NCBI GenBank assembly: GCA_963693305.1
Contig: OY855910.1
Span: forward strand, 17,710,362 to 17,774,361
Direction: 5' to 3'
Origin: Meandrina meandrites
Lineage: Eukaryota; Cnidaria; Anthozoa; Scleractinia; Meandrinidae
Length of the DNA: 64,000 nucleotides
Translations under genes and position numbers: made by a program
Shown here: positions 1 to 12,000 of the stretch, one piece after another
Layout of the letters: each line of letters begins with the position of its first letter
Numbering within the stretch: the stretch's first letter is position 1
Notes under the pieces: model-generated
Told to the model about the DNA's origin: nothing
Databases searched by the model: none
What the model saw: only the letters and a program-made list of their open reading frames with translations

Positions 1-3000
1 CCCTTCATTGTCAATGTTTTCACAATGTGATCATCAAGCAAGACCTGCCACGCAAACATGACTGAATTAGTGCATAGACTCAGCTACTTCGATTGTGTTG
101 GACTTGACCATGGAGGGCTTTACAGAAGTTCGCGTAACTGTTTGGTCAAGCACCGATGCACCAAGCACCTATCCTGTTTCATGCGTTCCGTTAGTTGGGG
201 ATTAGCGTGACGAACGGCGAGGGGAAAAACTGCCAAGGGACCCCTCCCCTTATTTTTCGCTCGCCGTTTTTCTCGCTGCTCCCCAACTAACCGCACGCCT
301 GGAACTGGCGACCAAGCACCAAAATGAGTTTCTCGAGGCGGACAGGAGAAGACATCTTGCATGCCTTCCCTCCAGGCTTTACTGCCCCGAGTCTGAATAC
401 GAGACAAAGGTTTTCCGTACAGCCGTTCATTTTAGTTAATAAGCAGCTCACTTGACCTTTGTAAAGGGTTAATACAGACAATAAAGCACTGAGTCCCACC
501 TGAAGGTCATCCACAGCCGAGAGAATACTGATCCCAGTGTCCTTGTATTGAACAAACACAAACTCCACATCCTTCCACTCAGCTTTCATTTTACTTAAAG
601 CCTGATTGGAGAAAACAAACAGTGAACATGTTATGGGTAAATCATTAAAACTTCACCAACATGTTTCCCATACAATCTTCGCTCCAGAATGATTTGTATC
701 TAACAACTATAGTTCAGTAACTAGCCTTGTCATGCTTTCATTTGAACTGATTCTGTGAATAAGATGTCGTTATTACTTTATAACGATTCTTTCTAGGTTT
801 GAACAACGTTTTCAAGAAAACGATTTTAAAAAACTTGCTTAGCGAATTCAATGGCATAAACTGCGGGCTTAGAGGAAGAAACAGGAATTCGGGATCAGAG
901 TAGTCTTCCTCCAGTTCAGTTCATCAGTGGTAGTTATTTTGCCCGACTTCAAAGCCGAGAAATATCCCGTGCGGAGGTGACACTTGATGTGGCGTACATG
1001 ATTATGGTATGATTTACACACCTTCTCCAGAGAGAATTCTTTAGCTGCTCTTCCACTGATCTCAGTTAATTCCTCTACAAACTTATCAAGTCCAAGAACC
1101 AGCATCTCGTTCAGTGTGGTGTCCTCTTTCGGAGCAATATTGAAACCAATCTGTTTTGTAAAGAATAAATGCAAGTACAAATGATCATGGCATGACATGA
1201 TGTGACGTGACATGACATAACTTGGCTGACATGACTTACATGCCATGATACGACATAACATGATACAATTATAGCCAATGAACTGTACTACATATAAAAA
1301 AAAACAAATGTATAATAAAGGCCATGCTACACGAGCAACGATCACGACGGAAAAAAAATATTGCAAGTTGCTGAGGCGTCATACGTTCGCAATTTTTGGT
1401 CGCAACTTGCATCGTGTCTGCTCGAAACTATCATCTTGAAATCTCCCGCGAGCAAGGAAGAGCTGATTGGCTCATTTTAATAGAATTGCGCTGCACGTTG
1501 CGCTTGATATATCACACGCAGCAACTTGTCTCGCAAATTTGCGGAAAGAAGAGGATGGTTCTACTCTTCTTGCAACTTGCAACGCAACCGTTTTGTTGCA
1601 TTGTAGGTTGCAAAAATGGGGCTACACGTGCAATTTTTTGGCACTGGCAATACAACGTTTGTTGCGTTGCACGTTCCAAGAACAATTGCCTGGTGTAACA
1701 TGGCAGTTACTGTTGTATCATACCTTAACACTCATTGCTTCCCAGTGCCGATCCTTAATGCCAGGAGTACACAAGGCACTGATCAGAGGCATGTTAATCT
1801 TGAAGTTCTCCAGTCTAGCTTTAACTGTAGAGGCTACTCTCAGGGGACCTCTGAACTCGGGGTGAGCAAACTCTTTTGTTAACTTGTAACTTGTTCTCCA
1901 AAGCTCTGAAACCTGTGAACAACAAAGAACAACAGCTTAAGCATGGTACATACATATATAGTGCGAAATCCCGCTGAAAAACGGGATTTCACTGGAAACA
2001 GAACATCCCTTCTGGTAGCTTATTGGGGCGATGGTTTCTTATTCCTCTAGCAAAACAGAGAGTCTTGATTATTGTTATTTGTAATCTCAATTTATTATCC
2101 ATCTTTGCCCAGCAGAGTACAAATCTACTTCAGAAGACAGTAATTGAAGTCCTCTCACTCTTTCATACCGCCATGGTAATAAGACCATGATAATAAGACA
2201 TTTTTACTAAAGCATTGCTTTTAAATACTTTTACTCGTCATTGTATTTTGAAGAACTGCTCAAAATATACAAACTAAAATAAATAAGATATATTTAATCC
2301 ACATGTAGATGTAGCTTTCAAACTACTGGAAGTTATATTTGCATGATAACGATAATCATAACCTTCCCTGATTATGAGGCGTTTGACTTGGTGAGAATCT
2401 TGTGCTTAACAGTCACTTACAATAAATTAGGAAATGATAGACTATGCAGCAATTTGGATTTTCCTTTCAACGGTAACGGCACAAAGTTTAAACTCCAACC
2501 ACACTAAAGTTTTATGCAATTTACTTTTTATAAATACCTGTTCTTCGATTTCTTCTGCATTCAGTTTTAATATCGGTCCAGCCAGCCACGCCTCTTGCTT
2601 GTCATGGAAAGTCACCAGTGCTTGCCACAGCTTGTCAAATGGTTCTTTGGCATCTATTATCTCTTGGATTTGAGGAAATGCGCTGCGTACCTCACAGCCA
2701 AGAAGATCTTCCTCCTTGTTGATCTTCTTTCTCTGTGGCAAGACGAAAATAAACATACTTTTTACATTTTGATTTCTACTTAAATAAGCTACCACTTGAA
2801 GGACTAATTTTCTTTCAAATTGTTGGGGCCCCAGCAGTCTTGTTTGGGTGATGCTGAAAAAATCTCTCATAAATGTCATGAGAAATTCAGTGAGTTAAAA
2901 TCTCTAAGAATCAATGTATAACTACATTGATGTTTCAAAAAAAGTGGGGGCAACTGCCAGTTTTGGCAAATACTTATTTAAGTAAAAGCAAAAGAATTCC

Positions 3001-6000
3001 AATTCTTATTGGCCAATGCAAAATCACGTAAGCATTTGAAATGTTATGACGTCAGCTTGACGACATCATGATACGTCATGTTAGTATGCAACGTCTCTAC
3101 CCAGAACTGCGGGCTCAGACAATTCTTAGATACAAGACACCTGCTAAAGTATTTATTTTTTAAGTTAAGGTACCTCTTCAAGGAACCCTAGCACTTTATC
3201 TCTAAGTTCATCCAACTGTGCCAGATAAGTCTTCGCCTCGGACATTCTGTCTTTGGTGTAGAACTCTTTCACACTCTGAAGAGTTTCATTCAACTGCAAC
3301 TCAAACCTTGCCAGCCAGTCAAACAGCTTGTTCATGGCGGTATCGTGTTCTCGAGTTATGCGAGTTTCACTGCAGGGTAGCACAAACAATAAACAGACAA
3401 ATTTTACATGTAGGTCACTTGAAAATATATCCTGTTTTAAACACACTTTGAAGGTTATGTAACCATAAATTTTAGACATATCTTATACAATGCTAACATT
3501 CAATTTATGTTCTTTCGTTTAGTTTATTCCTTTGTTCGTTCATCATTTCCTTCAATTCGTTCGTTTCTTCTTGTTTCGTTTCAAGGCTCTATTGCGGTGA
3601 TGCCATGATTAAGTTATGAATAGGAAGTGATGAATGGTGATGCCAGCAATTCTATTTGTTGTGCAACTCGGTGATATTTCTGCAAGTAGCCCCTTGCCAC
3701 TACAGTGAAACCCACACATTACAGGTTATCAGCTTAAGAGTCAACATTCATGCTTTCCCAGAGATAGCAATGGTTTGAATTTAATTGACTTTCTGAGCCC
3801 AGCAACTCGCCTCATTTTAATAATGGGTATGATCCGTTCAGGCCAAGTGAATGTAGTTTCATTGAGAGCCAAATGATCGTCAGCTAGGAAGGTGTGGTCC
3901 ATTATAAACAGAACAAGATCTGCTGCTTCCTCTAGCTCTGTCTGATTAAAAGAATTAAAATTATCATTAACACTGCTTATCAATATCTTATAACTTACAG
4001 ATCTTGTGAACATATCATTCATTTCATTAATTAAAAATCATTATATCAGGTTTTAACTGTACATGTCAAACTATCATTAAAAAATATCAACTATAGAGTT
4101 TCAAAAATTGATTAATAAGAAAATGAGTGTGTTCCAAAGCAGTTGTCATGTAGTAATTACAATACGTTTTCTGCTCCCCTAAGACCTCGATTGCGATGTT
4201 CCAGTTGCCTTCACACCTTGAATTATTCCGGGTTTTTTTATTATTATTCTAAGCCAATTACAAGATCTCGGAAGACGAAAATCTCCCTATTTAAAAAAAT
4301 ATTTGATATGATACTAATTCTACCTTCAAATGCACCAAGGGTCCACTTCTCAAATTGTCAATATACTTTTCCAAATCAACAAGCTCATCAGTTGTCTTTG
4401 ATGATGATGTTATGCGATTAACAATGTAATCATACTGATGACAAATGGACCGGTTGAAATCAAAACTCTTCCTGGTTAACTTTGACGTCATCATGCTCAC
4501 CAGATCATCAGCACGCAACACAAGAAACTGAAAGTGTAAAGGAATGATTTAAATCACACGTGTGAACATAACGAATCGTTGAAAGACAAAACCAAAAGAT
4601 TCAAGCAAATAGAGAGTGAAAATACTCACTCAGTTGGCTTTTTAAAAAACAAAAAAACAAAACAAAACCGATGAAGGCCTAAGTTTTTTGGTCGAAACGT
4701 CTTGAAAGTTTTCGTTGTTTCGAACGTTAGAACAAGTCAGTGTCAAGCACAATAATTTACATTGTAAATAAAGAGTGCCCTGACTAAATAATTTGACGGT
4801 TCTTCAGCAAACCTCTTACCTAGGATCTCAGTTAATAACAACGTTTATTTGTTGTAATTGTTGTTCCAGCATTTGTCAAATCTCTTGCCAACAGTCAAGT
4901 AACTACGTAATAACAGCATCTTTACGATATAATCGTTTGATTTGTCATATAATCTTTCCTCGCCCAAAAAAGGGACGAAACACTGCATGAAAAGTTAAAG
5001 AAAATCTGTTCATATGAATATGCCGCCTACGTTGCTGTTATTAATGGTATGTATTGCCACCATCACATGTTTGATTCATCCCAAAATTGGAGACAGCTAG
5101 TACCGTGATTTCATTTTGGTCACCAAAATCAAAAGTTTGTCTAATCGTTCGGATGTAGGTAGTAGGGCAATAGCAGCTAGAATTCAAATCCCTGACCCGC
5201 CCCCCACTCTATATAACTAACATGTAATACATGGTCCGATTAGATCGGTACATTTTAACAAGTGATACACAATAGAAAGGGATACATATCACGGCTCTTT
5301 TGATTTGATTACTTACAGTCCTTTTAGAACAGCTTATAATCATTTCGGGATTAGTAAGGAAAGCTCAAATTACTACCAACCTGTAATTTTTTTTTGTTGA
5401 TTCGAATTATTGATCGATTGTGTATTTACCTCTTTAATCTTGGTGCAATCCAAAACAAATAATTCCATAGGAATGAACAGGTCCATTGAGGCAGCCATTT
5501 TTGAAAGGTCATACACCTTTTGTAACTCCCTTCCATACTCCAACAAATGGCGATCAGTGGATATAAACCTCATAGTCTTTACATCAGACTCTCTTGTTAG
5601 TAAATACTGCAGTGGTTCATAAACTGATCGGAACCTTGAAAAGAAGAAAAGGGCAGTTAGTACCACCATCACACATATTGCTACAAGCTTTTTAAAACAA
5701 TGTCAGTTTGGAAGCCTGTTTGAGGAGAGGGCCTGCTCATCAGTGCCACCTGTCACTCAACTTTGGTTTCTGTTGTGTATGATAATGCATTGCTTAACAA
5801 TTTGCTGGCCCTCTGGCATAAAAGAGCCAGGTCAGAAAACTGAGCAAGCCAAATGTGTTCACCAAGGGGAGTCTCCGTTGCAAGATCTTCCTCCTAAGAC
5901 TGCACTAGTCTCACTAGTAAAGCCAAGCCATTTCAAGTAGCATTTTGTTATCTCACCACTTTGCAATAACAATGTAACTCACTTGAGAGGCCCAGCACTA

Positions 6001-9000
6001 TTTTTCTCTACAACATCAGCCACTCTTGCCTTGGCTGCCAGTACTCTCTCTTCATCAAGCTGTACACTGCTGATATGGCGCTTCTTTAGTCCTTCATCTT
6101 CATAGAAGAGCTGGTGCTCAACACACTGGAAGTTTTGCACACTTTTCACCATGTGCTCAATGATTTCATGGATTGTCTCCGTCACATCTGAGAAATTTGG
6201 CTCAAAAGCAACTGTTACTTTCTCTACCTCAGGAACCTAAAAATAAATCCATGACAATCTTTTTCTGTCTGTCATTTACTAAGAAGGAAAATATAGTACA
6301 ATAGATAGGTACATAATAGGAAGATATTTATCTAGTATTTTAGGCCTCCATTGTGTTCAGAGAGCTTGTTAATCATCTTGTTTTATAGGGCTGCAATGTG
6401 TGCAGAGAGCTTGATAACTATTTTGCATTATAAAATGTTCGAGTAATTGCGCACGCTGTGATTGGTCAGTTCGAGTTCACGCTGCTTACGTCACGCGCCA
6501 ATCTCATCCCCAGAGCAGTCCAGAAGGATCGCGGGCTCTGGGGACGAGATTGGTCACGTGCGTGCTTTATCGAGTTATAATGCATGCTGCTTACGTAATG
6601 AGTTTGAGCGTGCTATTTCCTTAGCATTTTATAAAAGAAATAAAAAAATTCATCCTCATGCATTGTTGAGTAACATAAGTACTTGGGAATTTTTAAGAAC
6701 ACTCGAGAAGTGGGAGAAGCACTCGGCTGCGCCTCGTGCTTCTCTATGCACTTCTCTCGTGTTCTTAAAAATTCCCGCGTGATAATATAACTCAACAAAT
6801 TATGCACTCGGATGCGTTTTTTATTTCTTTATTATTTCCATAGCAGCCATGGCTACAATCGGTGTCAAAATCTTGGTACATTAACTGTTTCTTCCTCACT
6901 TGAAAATAAATATATAAAGTAACTCCCCTTCTCCCCCATGCAAAAATTAATGCGTGCCATGACTGCCTATTTCTGCTTACAAACCGAAACGGAATGCACA
7001 AGGAGTTCAGCCACATTGCGCTATCCAACATCGGAAGGGGGATGGGGCTTGGTGTACCAATGACTTTTGTCAAAGATTGTAGGCATAGATCATAGCTTGC
7101 CAAGTTACCAGATTCAGTAGCGACTTAATCACAAAGTGATTAGTAGGTTCGATGGTAGCAGTAGCATTGGGCAGCAGTATTCAATAAGTGGTAACACGTA
7201 GTCTTTATACAGGGAGATCATAACGTCTGAAGCAACTTAAGGTGGGGGTATACCCGATTTTGAGTGAAATTTTAAGAGGTTTAAGGAAGGGATAGAAGAA
7301 AGAAAATTATTTTTGAAACACCAACAGACGGTTGACCCCCACGCAAGAGCACCCCAGGTTGTCAGGGGACTGTTTGGGTGCCATATACTACCGGTAATTT
7401 TTAACTTCAAAATAATTCTAATTTTAAAATCACAGATCTTTAATATTTCTGATTTCTCCAAATTTTAGTAATCCTTTGAGAAAAACTATCTCTTTCCAAA
7501 CATCCCCAAAAATCACCAAAAAATTTACAAAACACTGCTTAACATAGCTATGTGAAATGAGCATAGAGCTTCTGGATTACTTGAAACGCAGACGAGATAT
7601 TTGCATTAAACCAAGTTTAGCGGTGGAAAAACAGGCTTCAGGTGTACCCCCGCCTAAACGTTAAATCCTATGTAAAACAGCTATCATAGCATTCACATAA
7701 CTATTTAGCATTATAAGACTGCAATGTACGCAGAAAGCTAGATAACTATCTAGCATTATAGGCCTGCAAGGTGTGCAGAGAGCTAGATAACTTTCTAGCA
7801 CTATAGGCCTGCAATGTGTGCAGAGAGCAAGATAACTATCTAGCATTATAGGCCTGCAATGTATGCAGAGAGCTAGATAACTTTCTAGCACTATAGGCCT
7901 GCAATGTGTGCAGAGAGCAAGATAACTATCTAGCATTATAGGCCTGCAATGTATGCAGAGAGCAAGATAGCTATCATGCATTATAGGCCTGCAATGTGTG
8001 CAGAGAGCTAGATAACTATCTAACATTATAGATCGTTTTTACGTGACATCATCAGGTACCAAAATCCAAAACTAAAGAGACACCATAGTTTTTATCCACA
8101 TCAGGCATAAGAGGTACTAAAATTATATCTATTTGCGACTTTTCAGCTCAGTAGCATCCTTCGTTTGAAAACCAGCGCAACTTGAATTTCAGAGTAATGG
8201 CGCTGCGTAACACGCAGTTACGATCGTGTTTGTTAAAAAATATACATTTATCTTGTGATTTTTAGCCATTTGAGAAGTTAAAGTAGCAGGAAATATGTTT
8301 ATGCAAATGTTTGTTTCTCAAATACCGATAATCAGTGGCCTAGATGATCAAAGTAAGTTCCAGATGTTTACAGTATTTTCCGGCCGCCATATTGGTGTAC
8401 CACGGATGTACACCAATATGGCGAATCCATACTGGGCTCTGTAAATTTGTGCAAAACATTTCGATGAATATCTCAAGTTTGGGACAGCGCACAGACCTAA
8501 AATTTGGAGAAATTACTTCTTTACTTCTGTCCTATAATATCCTATTTTCTTGAAATCATTCACTCAATAGTTTTTCGATTTATATTCTTGTTGCGTGACA
8601 GTGAAAACGATCTATAGGCCTGCAATGTGTGCAGAGAGCTAGATAACTTTCTAGCACTATAGGCCTGCAATATGTCCAGAGAGCAAGATAACTATCTAGC
8701 ATTATAGGCCTGCAATGTGTGCAGAGAGCTAGATAACTATCTTGCATTATAGGCCTGCAATGTGTGCAGAGAGCTAGATAACTTTCTAGCATTATAGGCC
8801 AAAAAATGTTTGCAGAGAGCTAGATAGCTATTTAGCATTATAGGCTTGCAATGTGTGCAGAAAGATTGATAACTATTTAGCATTATAGGGCTGCAATGTG
8901 TGCAGAGAGCAAGATAACTATCTAGCATTAAAGGTCTGCAATGTGTGCAGAGAGCTAGATAACTATCTAGTATTAATGTTTTACAGGTTTGCAGTGCATG

Positions 9001-12000
9001 CAAACAGCTTTGACTGTACACTGTGCATTACTTTAAAAAAAGCTACATTAAAACAATACAACAGTCTTACCACTGTGAGTGTAATTGGCTGTGGTAAAAC
9101 AGGAAGACTTCTTTCAAATGGTTCAGTAAAATCATTTCCAAGTTTGTACATCTCAATAAACTGTACAAGGTCATCAACGGAGGAATACACAACACTGCGA
9201 AGATTGAGCGACATCAGGGAGGCAACTGAACTGAAGAAATGATCCATCTTATCCACTCTTGATTCCTAAAAAGTGCAATAAAAAATCAGTTAATATATTT
9301 GATTGCAATAAAATTTGTCTTGCTGTAGTCTTGTGGGAGATATGGTAAACTATTCAAAGACTAATATGCGGTTTGGTGTCAAAGATCTAAAGGATACACA
9401 CTGAACCCTACTCATTTTCCTCAATGTGTTAAGTACTAGAAGCCAAGTATTTTATGAGTCAGAGGCAAATCCAGAAGTCCCAACAAACTGGTGATTTCAT
9501 TGTTTCCTTAGGTAAGGCATACATTTGACATGTGTACATGTCATAAATGGTTACTGCCAAGCTATCAATGTCTCCTGATCTATAATGTTCTGAGGAGAAG
9601 TCTAGGGTGGAGTATCATCCTGTTAATCTCCATGAAAGCAGGGAATTTTAGTTCTCATCACAACAAATTTCCCTATAATGTATAATTATCATCATCATCT
9701 ATCTGCTAGCCGGGGCTTTCATAAAATTTGAAGTAGGCAGTTGGTTTAATGAGTAGAGTGACCAAATATTTGAAAGAATCTTTCTTAAATTACTTCAATT
9801 TAAGGGAAAAAGTAGCCAGCTTCTCTGAGTGAAGTAGCAGATCCTGGTACTTATTGAAAGCACTGTGCTAGATAGTATATTGATATAATGAGAGATGACT
9901 TGGCTGTAGATTCCTCTTATGACTCAACTACCTCATCTTCAGGCATCCATTGCTCAATTTCATCTCTTCTGTCACTAATGATCTTGACACAGGATGGGAC
10001 CCAGGTCTCCAGCAGTGTTCTTACTCCGTGCTGAGTTGCTTTGTGAGCATTCTTCCTCAGATCAGTTATTGTTAAAGGAAGTGATCCCTCCAGACCGGGA
10101 ATATCAATTAATCTCAAGTCTGAATAACTGCAAACAAAAAGAGACAAATAAGGTTCTAAAGTCTTGGGCATAAATTTAACACTAGTTAAAATAAAATAAA
10201 AAAGTTATATGCAAAGTGCCAAAATATTTAAGATCATTCCAGGCATTTAAGGGTGAGCCAATCTTCAATGGAATAGTGTCTGTCAGTCCATAAAACATCA
10301 TGTGTAACAACAACAATGAAAAGTGCCAAAATGTTTAAGATCATTCCAGGCATTTCACAGTTAGCCAATCTTCAGCGGAATAATGTGTGTTAGTCCATAC
10401 AAGATCATGTGTAACAGCAACAATAGTCTGCTTACACATGATGTTGTATGGACTTATGCACGTTATTCCACTGAAGAAGGGCTAAGCCCAAAATGTCTGG
10501 AATTACGTTAAGGTTTTGGCACTTTTCATTTAACTCATTTGATTTTAACTAGTCTTCTTACAAGTGTCACACAGCCCATGAACATTTTTTTCTGTTCAAA
10601 ATTTGTGAAAAATGTAACCCAAACAGCTGGGGGACTCCCATATAAAACTGACAGGGATACTTCTCAGAAATTTGAAATTAAACCCCGAGAGAAGACTAAT
10701 CTGGGTGTGCCTCAAGCTTTTTTACCCCTAAAAGGTACCAAAATACTAAAAATAGAATTTATACTTATTTCTTCACGTGTAACCCTAGACAAGACCTCGA
10801 TGACTAAAAATATTCGCATTTTGCGCGGAACACCCTAAGCGAGACAAAAAATCCCAAATTTACACCCCTAAGTGAGTGTCTCTTTTATATAGGAGTCCAC
10901 CTGGGAGAGGGCGGGGGAATTTAACACACCTGAGTAATCAGTCACTGTACATGGTCACACTTAACCAATATGGGAACACCACTGCAGCAGTCATATGTAT
11001 GTTCTAGTTTTAGTTTTCATTCTAAACTTGTTCCATCAGTTCTACTTACTAGGTGGGCCTGTTATAGGCTGAAAATTGATATTAAACAACATATCATGAC
11101 CAATTACACCACTTGTTTCCTAGTGATGCAGTAGAAAAATTTAGATCAGGTTTCTGATGCCTGATTCTACACATTGAACTTACTGTGATTCCCAGAGGAA
11201 CAACAGTTCTCTTTGGACGACATGAGTTACAAAAAGGTTTCTCTCCAGATACTCTCGACAAGATATAACTGAAGCATGCCATGGAAATCTCTCTCTTCCA
11301 GCGGGATAAATTACCTAAAAGATAAAAACATGTAAAACTGCTGTTTTTCTTTATTTATTCATATGCAATTTTTCTTTAAGTCCTAAGTTTTATTGGGGAT
11401 GTGTTTATTGTTACACAAGTTCTAGTGCATTTCATTGCATGCTGTTTGATTTTATTAATATATATTTTCATTTCACATATTTTTTTCATTCCATTTGTTT
11501 TCATTCCATTTCAATTCACTCTTTTCTTTTTAATTTTATTTTGGTGTCACCGATGTCTTTTAATCTCTTGCCATCTTGTTTGGTGATACCAAGAAGGCCT
11601 AAATCCTGCAAATGGGGTTATTTTTATTATTCAATTTGTTTTGTCTTCTCTTGCGCACTTTAAGCAGTATTTCATTCTATTTTGTTTCTTTTGTTATTTT
11701 CTATTTCATTTCAAAAGTACAGTAATCAGCCTACATTTTTCAGCAACCGATTTCCAGTTTGGCTCTAAAAGTAAACATAGTTGCTTGTACTGTACATAGC
11801 AAATCAGGCACAAAATGCAAGTGCTGAAATGACAAAATAACAAAAAAATATACGAGGCTCACTGGTAGTGGCATATGAAGTCCAAGTCGCCTTTGTTCTG
11901 CAGGATCCAAAAGCACGTAATCCAGAATACTCTGCTTTACACTGCGTGTATATTCTGCCTCCATTTCCTGGAAAATCAATGTAAATACTGTTTTAAAATC

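Noticed and set aside
1396..1882. Three overlapping plus-strand ORFs
   Set aside because: The first part is inverted-repeat element sequence rich in TTGCAAC; the rest overlaps dynein exon 16 antisense.
7711..8980. CRISPR-like regular repeat array
   Set aside because: The repeats are contiguous with no unique spacers and lie in a eukaryotic intron; this is a minisatellite.
7661..9021. Long minus-strand frames with a 15-residue repeat (LDSYLALCTHCRPIM-like)
   Set aside because: They come from the 45-bp minisatellite, whose period is a multiple of three; no start, splice or homology support, and a transposon interrupts the array.
11098..11282. Frame reading CNSCRPKRTVVPLG, Cys-rich
   Set aside because: Wrong frame over dynein exon 7; the frame with RFPWHAS and LFVTHVVQRELL joins correctly to both neighbours.
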